A program made the position numbers and the translations under genes. Under the pieces are notes generated by a model. The model saw nothing but the letters and a program-made list of their open reading frames with translations. It searched no databases and was not told where the DNA came from. A stretch of 59,059 nucleotides of DNA. Origin: a virus. Below are positions 23,578 through 32,419 of this stretch, in pieces. The stretch spans positions 1-59,059 of the IMG/VR virus record IMGVR_UViG_3300036651_001467, one strand, 5' to 3'. Each line of letters begins with the position of its first letter. The first letter of the stretch is position 1.

Positions 23578-24186
23578 TTAGTGATTGATCGGAAACATGA
23601 TTCGCTTGGGCGTAGCCGCCTTGGGCGGATGCGCCATGGCCGAACGCGCGTCGTGCCTGTCCTTATCGCCCGCGCCATTCGCCACGGCAAGAATCGAGCC
23701 GATGACGTTGGAGTGGCTTACCACCGCCGGCGTTCTGCCGCCAGTTGCCTTGGCCGCCACACGCGCCATGAAGCCCAAGTGCCGCTTCTGCCAATCGGCG
23801 ACTCGCTCACCGCCCGGAATTGCGCGGTTGGGGTTGTCGAAATATGGCTTGAGCTGCTCTGCGACTTCTTTCTCCTTGCCCCCCGCGAAGCGTCCAATGG
23901 CCAGCGGCGCAAGCGCCGCCTCGACCTTGACGGGTATTCCCGCGATTCGGCCCGCGATGGTCGCAGTTTCAACCGCTCGCTGGCGCGGGCTGGTAAACAG
24001 TCGAAATGGGGGTCGCGCCATGGCCTTGAGCCGTTTGCCGAGCGTTGCCGCCTCCGACCTCCCGGCTTCCGTCAGCGGCACGTCTTTGTCGCCGTGGACC
24101 CGATGGGCGCGGTCCATCGCGGTCTGGCCGTGCTCGATGAGCAGGACGGCTGCCTGCCCGCTGGACGCTCCGCGTGGCGCGGCCAT
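23578..24186 (-). CDS. Histidine phosphatase (phosphoglycerate mutase-like) with altered RHG motif
   Basis: 202 residues. The catalytic block reads LLIEHGQT (15-22), so the usual Arg of RHG is Glu, while His19 stays. Other family marks are present: RLFTSPRQRAVET (62-73), the GGE motif (125-127) and VSHSN with His158. The superfamily removes phosphate from small molecules or proteins; with Arg lost, phosphate binding may be weaker. It lies in the tail/lysis gene set, coupled to the next gene by TAATG. Confidence 0.75.
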   Translation of the reverse strand: MAAPRGASSGQAAVLLIEHGQTAMDRAHRVHGDKDVPLTEAGRSEAATLGKRLKAMARPPFRLFTSPRQRAVETATIAGRIAGIPVKVEAALAPLAIGRFAGGKEKEVAEQLKPYFDNPNRAIPGGERVADWQKRHLGFMARVAAKATGGRTPAVVSHSNVIGSILAVANGAGDKDRHDARSAMAHPPKAATPKRIMFPINH

Positions 24187-24377
24187 TACGAGATGGTCTT
24201 GCTGCGCGAGCCGATATATTGCGAAAGGTCACCCACGAGCGCATGGGAGAAGTGATAAAACCATGCGTAACCAGCGCGGCTGGCGGAAGTCGGTTCTGAC
24301 ATCGAACTTACTGCGGCGCTGAGCACGTAGTAGGCGGCCAGCAGCTCGAAGCCATGGGAGTTGATGAAGTTCAGCAT
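24186..24377 (-). CDS. Small membrane protein, possible holin
   Basis: 63 residues from ATG 24377, preceded by AGGAGAC. One hydrophobic segment at about 8-25, a polar middle and a second weak one around 33-48. It lies right after the endolysin gene, where a holin or spanin partner would be expected, but size and topology are not decisive. Confidence 0.45.
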   Translation of the reverse strand: MLNFINSHGFELLAAYYVLSAAVSSMSEPTSASRAGYAWFYHFSHALVGDLSQYIGSRSKTIS

Positions 24378-24410
24378 GGAGTCTCCTTTCGTTGTTGCCA
24401 CGGGGCGGAG

Positions 24411-24929
24411 TCAGGAACGAGCGCGGGCCAGCCAGCCATCGAGGTACTGCGCATCCTCGGGCTTGCGTGCGGCCAAGTCGCGGTAGAACTGGCAAGCGAG
24501 CGAGCGGAGGGCGTTGAGCACCAGAACGCCCGATGCCGCGTTGGCTGCTTCGATGGTCAGCGGTCCGATCTTCCCATCCACGGTCAACTTGCCACCACTG
24601 GCATTGATCGCACGCTGGAAAAGGAACGGCGCCTCGCCGGTGCCCATGTTGACCGCAATGTCGAGCACCTTCCCCGCTACGCCTTGGTCCTGTACCTGGT
24701 CGAGCAGCAGCGGCGTCCAGTAGTTCGCCTCGTAGCAGGCTTTGGCGGCGGCGAGCGCGGCATCGTTCGGCAACGTGCCATCGTAGAAACCATCCGGCAT
24801 GTTCGGATTGGAGGCCCGGTTGACGCCGTAGCGAACCGCCGCTCCATTGCTGTCCGTCTCGACCGTGCCGGTTAGGCCGGGATCTTCATGCTGGAGGACT
24901 GGTCCGATTGCTTTATCGAAGTCAGCCAT
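24411..24929 (-). CDS. Endolysin, GH108-type muramidase with C-terminal binding domain
   Basis: 172 residues from ATG 24929. The catalytic part has VLQHEDPG (11-18) with the expected His-Glu pair and RYGVN (33-37), a variant of the EGG...YGI pattern of this phage muramidase family. The C-terminal region FQRAINASGG...VDGKIGPLTIEAAN is the typical family peptidoglycan-binding segment. Cleaves the glycan chains of the cell wall at lysis. No signal peptide, so it needs a holin. Confidence 0.8.
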   Translation of the reverse strand: MADFDKAIGPVLQHEDPGLTGTVETDSNGAAVRYGVNRASNPNMPDGFYDGTLPNDAALAAAKACYEANYWTPLLLDQVQDQGVAGKVLDIAVNMGTGEAPFLFQRAINASGGKLTVDGKIGPLTIEAANAASGVLVLNALRSLACQFYRDLAARKPEDAQYLDGWLARARS

Positions 24930-25132
24930 CACCGGCCTCCAAGAAAGGTGTGCTTGATTACCGCTCCCAACGCGGTAGCCGATGCCGCCACGGCACCGAA
25001 GTTGACCCACTGCCGCCGCTCCAGCGATCGCATGCGGCGTTCGTGGTCGTCGGTGATTTTGTAGAGTCCGGCTTCCATGCGGGCAAGCCGTTCGTCAATT
25101 CGGATTAGACGGTCATGGTCCTGCTCTGGCAT
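24929..25132 (-). CDS. Small tail-anchored protein, XhlA/holin-accessory-like
   Basis: 67 residues: a charged helix with heptads (RIDERLARMEAGLYKI) and a C-terminal membrane helix at about 44-60. This order is that of haemolysin XhlA-like and similar lysis helpers. Its stop overlaps the endolysin ATG (TGATG). Confidence 0.6.
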   Translation of the reverse strand: MPEQDHDRLIRIDERLARMEAGLYKITDDHERRMRSLERRQWVNFGAVAASATALGAVIKHTFLGGR

Positions 25133-25142
25133 CAGTTCATCC

Positions 25143-27029
25143 TCATTGGATAACCCGGATATTCCACGCGACCGCGCTGGGCGTCAGCGGCCCGGTGGTG
25201 ACGTTGCAAACGCGCCAATTGACGTTGCCCGCCGTAGGCCACGGAGTGCCGATGGAAAGCCCGGTGCCGATATCCGAAACCGGTGCAACGCTTGGAACCA
25301 TCGCCGTGGTCACGCCGGACACAGCGACCGTGATCGTGGCCGAACACGCATTAGCCGCGACAGCCCCAATGGTTTCCGTACCACTCGTCGCACTTAGTGG
25401 CAGTTGCGACGTGAGCGCCACCGTGCCCCCGGCGTCCGGCAGGTTCCACGCTCTGTTGCCACTCAGCCCAACACCACCCATGGAAAGGACGCCAGTGAAT
25501 CCATTGTTGGCCCAGTGAATGCCGTGCGATGTGTCGGGGAATGCAACGCTACCATTGCAGCCGAACCCCGAATCCACCATGCCGCCGACAACGGAGTCGG
25601 CAAAGAGACAATCGAAAGTTGGCGGCGTCCCTTCGACCATGCCGACGTGTCCGCTTACGTCTGGCAACCCCCATGTTCGGTTCGCGGTTAATGATCCACT
25701 CAAAAGGCCAAGAGCCCCGCTGTTAGCGCCGTTCACGAACGACACGAATTTCGTGTTTGTTTTCAGCGTGAGGTTTCCAGAAGCGCCGCCGACGCCGGAG
25801 TCTGTTGCCACCCCCCATTCATCGGATGACTCTATCAGGTCGCCGCTTATCAGTGCGCCACCCTTAGCCCCCAAGAGCCAACCAGCCGTATTCGTAGTTG
25901 TCTGCTGCGCCAAATCCGGCAAAGTAAAAACGCTTTGCGCCAGCCGCTTGAAAGGGTTTGTGCCAAATGTTCCGCACGTCACCTGTCCGGTCCCGCCACA
26001 AGGGCCGCCGCCTCCCTGCACAAATACTGGCTGGGTGTTATCTACCCACTGAATGTAGCCGCCGTCGCTATTCAGAACTTCAGATGACTGAAATCCATTT
26101 CCGGCGAACGCCCCTAACGCTGGATACGCTCCTACCGAACCCAGCGAAAAGCCCCCATTGCTAATGTTGATTCCGTTTCGCAGGTCTATGTATACGTGTG
26201 TAAGACTGCCTGTTGCTGGCAAGCCTGCCGCCATTGCTGCCGAGACAATCAAGATGCAATTTACCGAGCAACTGCTGTCGGTATCAGCAGCGATCAATTT
26301 TGCACCCGTACTCGCGCCCGCAAACTGCGCAGCAAAGGTGAGGCCTTGCAACGATACAGGGCTTACCGCTCCGCCCATAACGGTGCCGGTATTGGTCGTG
26401 GTGCCAGCGAGAGTGGTGCCAGTGAGCGTGACGCCGCTCAATCCCGGCGGTGGATTATTGATCGAGAAGGCGGACTGGTAAACACTCCCGGTCCATCCGT
26501 ACCACGTCGTCTGGCCAAGCCGCTGGTCAATGATCTCCACCTTCGTCGAACCAGACGCCCCGGTAATCATCGAAGTCTGGCCGGTCCACGATGCGTCAAC
26601 CACCACCGCGCCGCCCTGCGATGCGATGAAGTTCATGGCCTCCTGCAGCCCAGCGGTGCCGCTCTGCACGTTGTACAGGTAGTTGTGCGCCTTGGCCAGC
26701 GTGATCGTGATGGTGCAGAAGCCCTGCCCGAAGGAACACGATACCGCGCTCGGTGTCGCCGTCTCCTGATTTGCGCCGGAGTCAATGACCAAGGGCGCAT
26801 TCGTGGCGAACGGCTGAAACTGCTGGCCACCAGGCAGGATCGGCGGCGCGGCGGTCGAGAGTTTGAGCGTGTACGTTCCCGCCGATGGTATCGGGGTCAG
26901 GCTCTGCACCGACCACTGCGAGAAGGCCGACGCCCACACCTGCCCCCACAGACTCCACGGCTTAGCGGGGCCGCTCTGTGCCGAAGCGGAGACGGTCAGC
27001 AGCGCCGCCAGTAAAACCAGCTTCTTCAT
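25143..27029 (-). CDS. Secreted fibre-like protein with Sec signal
   Basis: 628 residues. The first 18 (MKKLVLLAALLTVSASAQ) form a clear signal peptide, odd for a virion protein. The rest is Gly/Thr/Ser-rich with beta repeats such as LTGTTLAGTTTNTGT and NRAWNLPDAGGTVAL, which resembles the trimeric shafts of tail fibres. Good ribosome site GGAGG; ATG overlaps the upstream stop. Four such proteins are in this operon. It might be a receptor-binding fibre or a product shown on the host surface. Confidence 0.65.
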   Translation of the reverse strand: MKKLVLLAALLTVSASAQSGPAKPWSLWGQVWASAFSQWSVQSLTPIPSAGTYTLKLSTAAPPILPGGQQFQPFATNAPLVIDSGANQETATPSAVSCSFGQGFCTITITLAKAHNYLYNVQSGTAGLQEAMNFIASQGGAVVVDASWTGQTSMITGASGSTKVEIIDQRLGQTTWYGWTGSVYQSAFSINNPPPGLSGVTLTGTTLAGTTTNTGTVMGGAVSPVSLQGLTFAAQFAGASTGAKLIAADTDSSCSVNCILIVSAAMAAGLPATGSLTHVYIDLRNGINISNGGFSLGSVGAYPALGAFAGNGFQSSEVLNSDGGYIQWVDNTQPVFVQGGGGPCGGTGQVTCGTFGTNPFKRLAQSVFTLPDLAQQTTTNTAGWLLGAKGGALISGDLIESSDEWGVATDSGVGGASGNLTLKTNTKFVSFVNGANSGALGLLSGSLTANRTWGLPDVSGHVGMVEGTPPTFDCLFADSVVGGMVDSGFGCNGSVAFPDTSHGIHWANNGFTGVLSMGGVGLSGNRAWNLPDAGGTVALTSQLPLSATSGTETIGAVAANACSATITVAVSGVTTAMVPSVAPVSDIGTGLSIGTPWPTAGNVNWRVCNVTTGPLTPSAVAWNIRVIQ

Positions 27030-27736
27030 TACAGCGTTCCTCCGTCTCCCGCCCCGTTGAGTCCGTTGCCGCTTAGTGCGCCAGAAGGGCGGAACCGTTG
27101 CGGCCTGCGTGTGATCGCCTGCGAATCGAGCACCTGCCGAACCTTCCAGAGGAAGATCAGGTGCTTTGCTTCAGCGATGTAACCAGCCGAAAGCGTCTGC
27201 TCGCGCATCGCCGCGCACATCAATCCAGCCGTCCAGTAACCTAGAATGTTGGCGATGCCCACCGCACTCAGCGCCTGATCCGGCGTGGCAATGGACGGCC
27301 ACAACTGCTCATAGCGAATCTGCAGGTCGAGGTTTTGCGTGGCACCAATGAAAAAGATGTTGCCCCCGCGCCATTCATAGGTCAGGTTGTACGACTCCTG
27401 AATCCTCGGGATTAACTCGGTGACCCGCGCGACTTCCTGATAGTTGTCGTCGTCCGTCCCCGCAGGCTTTTCCATGATGGCGATGGGATTGGCCAGATTC
27501 TGAAGCGTGCCACCCGGCTTGACGTACTGCCCAAGGTCAGTGGTGCCCGCCGCCACATTGGCCAGCACCAGCACGGCCTCAGCGGCCGTGATCTCGCGCT
27601 GGCTGATTCCTTCATCCCGCATCGAGGAATAGGCGATGTTCAGATACGGCATCAACCGCGCGGTTGAGAACAAGCCATTGCCGGTTGGGTCCAGCAATGC
27701 CTGAGCGCGCCCGAGGGCGGTTGATGCCGCTTCCAT
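27029..27736 (-). CDS. Head-to-tail adaptor-like protein
   Basis: 235 residues. The opening RAQALLDPTGNGLFSTARLMPYLNIAYSSM is similar to podovirus adaptor proteins that bind the portal ring. Mostly helical. Place between capsid-side genes and fibre agrees. Ribosome site GGGAGAT. Confidence 0.65.
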   Translation of the reverse strand: MEAASTALGRAQALLDPTGNGLFSTARLMPYLNIAYSSMRDEGISQREITAAEAVLVLANVAAGTTDLGQYVKPGGTLQNLANPIAIMEKPAGTDDDNYQEVARVTELIPRIQESYNLTYEWRGGNIFFIGATQNLDLQIRYEQLWPSIATPDQALSAVGIANILGYWTAGLMCAAMREQTLSAGYIAEAKHLIFLWKVRQVLDSQAITRRPQRFRPSGALSGNGLNGAGDGGTL

Positions 27737-27739
27737 TGG

Positions 27740-28597
27740 TTATCTCCCCTGCTGCCGCAACGGCTGGCCGGGTACCGGGCCGCGTCCCTGCCCCTGATTG
27801 CTTGCGGACGATTGGGTGGTCGCAGCGGCCTCCTGCACTTCCGGTTTCGCGGCCTGCACCTCGGGCTTCGAGTTCTGCGCCGGAGCCGACTTTCCATCCG
27901 CCCAGCCCTCATGCAGCGGCGAACGGCATTCCTTGCATACCTTGGCCGCGCGCTTGATTGACTCGCCGCACATCGGGCACTCGGAACGGTCCGACATGGC
28001 GCGGGTCAACGTCACCCACTCCGGCAATTGCGCAATCTCGCCGGTCGCGTGGAGGATGGTCGCCGCATCGCGCTGGCGATCGGTGATCATCTTATGCTGG
28101 TGGTACCGTGACCAGGCATCAACCGCTTTCCCGAATTCACGCTTGTACCAGGCGAGTTGTTTTGCCCGAGCTTCGGCCAGCATCTCGGCCGATGGCTCGC
28201 CCGCGCCCCGGTACCAGAACACGCCGCCAGTCTCGGCGTACTCGCGCTCGAACTCGGCCGCAATCTGCACCGGCAGTACCGCTTCCGGCACAAACCGGGC
28301 ATCGCCCAGGTCGCGCATGGTGCGGAAGTGCTGGTTCAACACGTGCTTGATAACCGGCTCGGCGACGGTCGCCGCCGGCACCGCAAAGGGGGTCGGCAGG
28401 TCGGCGATGGCAACCGCCAGCGGGAACCGATTCAGGTTCACGACGGTGGCGCATTCGTAGCCCTGCCGCGATAGGTTGGTTTCGAACTCCTGCACCATCA
28501 AGGTGCGGCGACGGTCGGAATCACCGCCGTTCTTCTGGTTGGTGCCGAACGTGTCGGCATACTGCGCACCTGCTGGGCTTGCAACATGAGTAGACAT
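27740..28597 (-). CDS. Virion-region protein with zinc ribbon
   Basis: 285 residues. Helical and charged in the first 200, a four-Cys ribbon near residue 210-226 (CPMCGESI...CKECRSPL), then a Gln/Pro-rich tail. Strong ribosome site AAAGGAGA. Likely structural or an assembly factor; no family recognised. Confidence 0.55.
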   Translation of the reverse strand: MSTHVASPAGAQYADTFGTNQKNGGDSDRRRTLMVQEFETNLSRQGYECATVVNLNRFPLAVAIADLPTPFAVPAATVAEPVIKHVLNQHFRTMRDLGDARFVPEAVLPVQIAAEFEREYAETGGVFWYRGAGEPSAEMLAEARAKQLAWYKREFGKAVDAWSRYHQHKMITDRQRDAATILHATGEIAQLPEWVTLTRAMSDRSECPMCGESIKRAAKVCKECRSPLHEGWADGKSAPAQNSKPEVQAAKPEVQEAAATTQSSASNQGQGRGPVPGQPLRQQGR

Positions 28598-28630
28598 GGA
28601 TTCTCCTTTGAACAGACACTGTGGACTGAA

Positions 28631-29338
28631 CTAGTACGGATGGCTGCTAATGCCGATGCGTTCGGCCAGAGACACCAGCGATCCGCGAGTCTTGGGGCCG
28701 TAACCCGACATGGGCGCGCCCCCGAAGGCAACGTCGTTTTCACTGAGCAGATCGAGCGCCGCCGCCTCGAATTTCGCCTCGCGGGCATCCTGCTCCCGCT
28801 TGGCCGTCCAAATGCGCCGTCGCGTGCGCGCCGCTTCGCTCGTCGGCAGCTTGTCGCGCAGCATTCGAAGCGCATCTATCGCCTTGGTAACATGGCGCTC
28901 GGTCGGAAGCCAGTGCATCTCCGCGCCGATGTCCTCGTAATCGCCTTCGGTCGGATAGGCTCCGAGCGCTGGGATCAGCCCGCTCTCGGTGAAGGTCATC
29001 GTCCCGCCCTCGGTGATGGGCCTGTACCATGCCTCCGGCGTCCCGTAGGCCGCCGACGCCGGCATCCAGCGCTCAATGATCCAGCACTGTAACGCCGGGT
29101 ACTTCGGCACCCACCGCACCTCGGCCACGCGCCGGATAATGGCCGCGCTGCCGGAGCGCCGCGACTCGATGGTCGAGCCCTGCCGCCAATCGTTGAACGT
29201 GCCGCCGCTGCGCTCCATGCGCGCCGGTGCCCATACCAGGCGAAACAGCGGCTCCCCAAAAGGGCTTGAGCCGTAGCGGTCATGAATCAGGCTTTGCAGC
29301 CAACCTGGGGCTTCGCGCCCCTGAATGTCATCACGCAT
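28631..29338 (-). CDS. Conserved structural-region protein, unknown
   Basis: 235 residues with many Trp and Arg in the first half (FRLVWAPARMERSGG, EVRWVPKYPALQCWIIERW) and a helical charged second half. It sits between the capsid gene and the adaptor, where small head-completion proteins are usual. Function not clear. Confidence 0.55.
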   Translation of the reverse strand: MRDDIQGREAPGWLQSLIHDRYGSSPFGEPLFRLVWAPARMERSGGTFNDWRQGSTIESRRSGSAAIIRRVAEVRWVPKYPALQCWIIERWMPASAAYGTPEAWYRPITEGGTMTFTESGLIPALGAYPTEGDYEDIGAEMHWLPTERHVTKAIDALRMLRDKLPTSEAARTRRRIWTAKREQDAREAKFEAAALDLLSENDVAFGGAPMSGYGPKTRGSLVSLAERIGISSHPY

Positions 29339-29358
29339 GGGCGGAACCTTTCTGTGAA

Positions 29359-29670
29359 CTATTCCGCGCTTTCCGGCGCGTCGGGGGCGGATGTTTCAGC
29401 GTCGGGGGCAGAGGCCTCGGCGACGGGGGCTTCAATCGCGGGAGCGGCGGGCGGCGCTACCTCGGCGACGGGAGCGGCAATCACAGTGGCGACGGGCGCA
29501 GACGCCTCGCCGACCGGATGCGCAAACCGCACATGTCCGTCATAGTGGCCGGAGCAAAGCGGCACCCTGCACTGATCGCATTCGGCGAACACAGGCTCGG
29601 GACATGGCGCGGGCGCACTGGCCTTGGGATGAGATCCAATTTCGTGGTTGAGGCACTTGAGGACTGGCAT
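29359..29670 (-). CDS. Short zinc-finger protein with Pro/Ala tail
   Basis: 103 residues. CLNH...CDQCRVPLCSGHYDGH in the first 47 is like a B-box or similar knuckle. From residue 53 the protein is a low-complexity Ala/Pro/Val chain. Ribosome site AAGGAG. First gene after the capsid terminator. Confidence 0.5.
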   Translation of the reverse strand: MPVLKCLNHEIGSHPKASAPAPCPEPVFAECDQCRVPLCSGHYDGHVRFAHPVGEASAPVATVIAAPVAEVAPPAAPAIEAPVAEASAPDAETSAPDAPESAE

Positions 29671-29688
29671 GATGACTCCTTATCTCGA

Positions 29689-29726
29689 TAAAAACGGGGG
29701 CTGCGGCCGTTGCCGGTACAGCCCCC
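29689..29726 (-). terminator. Rho-independent terminator after the capsid gene
   Basis: On the minus strand GGGGGCT pairs with AGCCCCC around a loop that has its own small hairpin, and is followed by GTTTTTA. It would reduce transcription beyond the capsid gene, giving more capsid than tail messenger. Confidence 0.75.
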
Positions 29727-29752
29727 GGCTCTCACTCAGTGAATCCCGCCGA

Positions 29753-30991
29753 CTAGTAGCCGGCAGGGATGGCGAGGCTGGAAACAGTGCTCAGTGCTCG
29801 AGGATTGTCCACGAAGAACTGCACGCCGGTGACCAGGTAGAACAGGTAGCTGGCCGCGATACCGCCAGACGCCCCGTACACCGGGAACACCGTGTTGCCG
29901 CCGACTTCGTAGTAGTCCATCGGCAGCCACTCCACCCGGCCCCAAGTTTCGAGGTTGATCAGATCCAGCCGCGTGGTGTCGGCGTGGATGTTCTCCTTGA
30001 TCTTGACGCCGCCCACCGTCTTGTTCTTGAACAGCAGGTCCAGGTCTTGATCGCCGCCGGTTTTCTCGATTTCGCTGATGACGAAGCCGAGTTCCTCGTA
30101 GGCCGCGACCTGCGAGGGGTGACCGTGCCACATCACGTTGCCCAAACCGTCCGCGCCAACCGCCTGCCGCACCTGGTTGTAAGCCAGTCGCAGCGGGGGC
30201 AGCGTCAACGCCGCGCTGGCGGCATTCACGCCGTTGGCCACGGCATAGGGATTGGTCCGGCTGATCCCCATCCAGGTACCTGCGGTCGAGGTGTTCTGGT
30301 GATAAGGGATGCCGTAGATAAAGGTCGGCGAGGCGCCGGATACGCCATCAACCACAACCAGGTCGGTGGCGACGGTGCCTCCGGGAAGCGCACTCAGCGT
30401 GATGGTCTGGGTAGTGCCCAGGCCCTTGCTGATGGCGCTGATCGTCGCCCCGCCACGGTTCGTGGTCAGGGTGGCGTCGTAAATCTGCACCGGCTGGTTC
30501 TGCATCAGCAACCGCGCCCCGAAGGGAGTGTTGCTGAGCGTCAAGGTGGTCCCGGTGACGACGGTTACCGTGCCGAACACGCCGTTGCCGGCGGTTTGCA
30601 GCGAGGCGTCCATCATCACACGGAACTGCTTCATGGCGTTCACGACTTCGCGCTTGGCCGCGTCCTCGATCGCCTTGTCGCTGGCGTCGGTGGCGTACTC
30701 GACCAACTTGGTGATTTCCACCGCGAAGCGAATGCCGATCGGAGTGATCTGCGCGAAGTCGTACAAGGTGCCAGAGCCGCGACCCAGGTCGCCGCCGTCG
30801 AAACTGGCGGCACCGAACGCGCCTCCCGGTTCGACTTGGAGGGGAATGCGGGCGGTGCGGGTCGAAACCCGTTCCACGTCGCGTTTCTGAATCAGACTGA
30901 AAAAGGTGTCGTCGCGCTCGTAAAGGATCGGGAGTTTGTCCCGTACCTTTTCGAGCTGCAGGGCGACCACCTGAGAATTTTGCAATGCCAT
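29753..30991 (-). CDS. Major capsid protein
   Basis: 412 residues from ATG 30991 (AGGAGG upstream). Begins MALQNSQVVALQLEKVRDKL; later YGIPYHQN and VKIKENIHADTTRLDLINLETWG resemble HK97-fold capsid proteins of podoviruses. It follows the scaffold and is followed by a terminator, as for a highly expressed coat protein. Residues about 110-145 (AIEDAAKREVVNAMKQFR...) reappear in the protein at 43904-44908. Confidence 0.85.
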   Translation of the reverse strand: MALQNSQVVALQLEKVRDKLPILYERDDTFFSLIQKRDVERVSTRTARIPLQVEPGGAFGAASFDGGDLGRGSGTLYDFAQITPIGIRFAVEITKLVEYATDASDKAIEDAAKREVVNAMKQFRVMMDASLQTAGNGVFGTVTVVTGTTLTLSNTPFGARLLMQNQPVQIYDATLTTNRGGATISAISKGLGTTQTITLSALPGGTVATDLVVVDGVSGASPTFIYGIPYHQNTSTAGTWMGISRTNPYAVANGVNAASAALTLPPLRLAYNQVRQAVGADGLGNVMWHGHPSQVAAYEELGFVISEIEKTGGDQDLDLLFKNKTVGGVKIKENIHADTTRLDLINLETWGRVEWLPMDYYEVGGNTVFPVYGASGGIAASYLFYLVTGVQFFVDNPRALSTVSSLAIPAGY

Positions 30992-31043
30992 GTTCGCCTC
31001 CTGACGCATCCGCGCCAGCGTTCGAGCGTTGTTCGATAGACGA

Positions 31044-32402
31044 CTATGCCAGTTCGAGGATTTCGCGGTCGCTCAGTCGGCGTCCCAGCTTCTGCTGCGC
31101 CGCCTTCACTACCTCACGCGCATTCGGTAGAGCTGCGCGCGCCGGCGCTCCCGATGACTTGGGGTCGGAACGGTTGCGCGTGGCGAGCTTGTTATCGCGT
31201 TCCGCCTGGCGCTGCTTCATGCTGGCCCCGGCCTTGGTCAAGATCGGCTCCAGAATGTCGCGCCCGTTCAGCCGCGCCCACTGCATAACCTGCCGCACCA
31301 CCCGCTGCTGCGCCTCCTGGCTGTTATTGCCAGCCCGCAGCATTTCCGCGATGGCCGCCGAATGCACCTTGTCACGATCCGCGTGTTCCGCCACCGCGTC
31401 AATGAAGTCGCGGGCGATGTGCTCCTTGTCGTAGTCCGACAGCCGCGTATTGCTGAGCAGGCTATTTACAAACCCGCTCAACTCCGCCGCTGCCTTGCTG
31501 GCCGTATCGTCGTTGAATTGTTCGGTCGCGCGCGCCTCTTCCTGTGCCCGCCGGGTTCGGGATTGCTCTTGTTCGGCAAGCGCACGCTTGCCGGCTTCGA
31601 GCTGCTGCCGGAGTTGAGGTGGCAACGACTGTTCGTCGAAGTTCGTGCCGGCCGCTCCATCTTTCGCCGAGGATGACGGCGACGTACCAAGCGCATCCTT
31701 GATGGTGGCGACGGCTTCCGCAAGTTGTTCGTTGTTGCTGGTCTTTGCCGTATCCGCGATCCGGTCGAGGATCGTGTTTCGCAGCCAGCCAACATGGCGC
31801 TCGTATGCGCCGCTCGATGTCTTTTCCCCCGTAGCGGGGTCCGTTCTCGTCTGGCCGTCATAGATCATCTGCCAGAACGATTGCGAATCGTTGCCCCCGA
31901 GGATCGCCTCGACGTGGCCCAACGATTCGGCGAGGCCAACTACTTCCCGCGCCCTGGCCGTTGTCGGCAGAATCTCCTGAAACTCGGCCAACTCGCCCGA
32001 GCGCCGCGCCATCTGGTAGAGCTGCGCCTTGATGCGCGGGTTGGCCTCAAGCAACGCGCTCAACTCCGGCGTCTCTTTGATCGTGTTGGTCAAAGCTGCC
32101 GGGCCCACCTTGGCGGCTACACCGGTGCGGGCGTTGGCGGCTTCGTCCGGCGCTTTATCCGCGTCCGGCGCTGGCTCGACGGCTGCGGCCGGTTCTTCCG
32201 GCTCCTCGCCGTCCGGCCACTCGATCTCGTTGGTCGGCTCGGCTGCTGCCGGCTCGGAGGCTGCGGCGGATGCCGGGGTTGCTGCGTCCGGCGCTGCGCT
32301 GGTTTCGGGACTGGCAACCGGCTCGGCCGCTGGCGCGGCACCGGCATCGGGGGCTGGGGCGGAGGATGGCGAACCCTCCAGTACGGCCATATCGCTGTCC
32401 AT
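31044..32402 (-). CDS. Scaffolding protein
   Basis: 452 residues. The first 95 are Ala/Pro/Glu low-complexity; the rest is helical, charged and Gln/Ala-rich with a basic tail. Place between portal and capsid genes and the composition are those of podovirus scaffolds, which guide prohead assembly and leave or are cut. Ribosome site AAAGGAGA. Confidence 0.75.
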   Translation of the reverse strand: MDSDMAVLEGSPSSAPAPDAGAAPAAEPVASPETSAAPDAATPASAAASEPAAAEPTNEIEWPDGEEPEEPAAAVEPAPDADKAPDEAANARTGVAAKVGPAALTNTIKETPELSALLEANPRIKAQLYQMARRSGELAEFQEILPTTARAREVVGLAESLGHVEAILGGNDSQSFWQMIYDGQTRTDPATGEKTSSGAYERHVGWLRNTILDRIADTAKTSNNEQLAEAVATIKDALGTSPSSSAKDGAAGTNFDEQSLPPQLRQQLEAGKRALAEQEQSRTRRAQEEARATEQFNDDTASKAAAELSGFVNSLLSNTRLSDYDKEHIARDFIDAVAEHADRDKVHSAAIAEMLRAGNNSQEAQQRVVRQVMQWARLNGRDILEPILTKAGASMKQRQAERDNKLATRNRSDPKSSGAPARAALPNAREVVKAAQQKLGRRLSDREILELA

Positions 32403-32419
32403 GGACTGTCTCCTTTACG

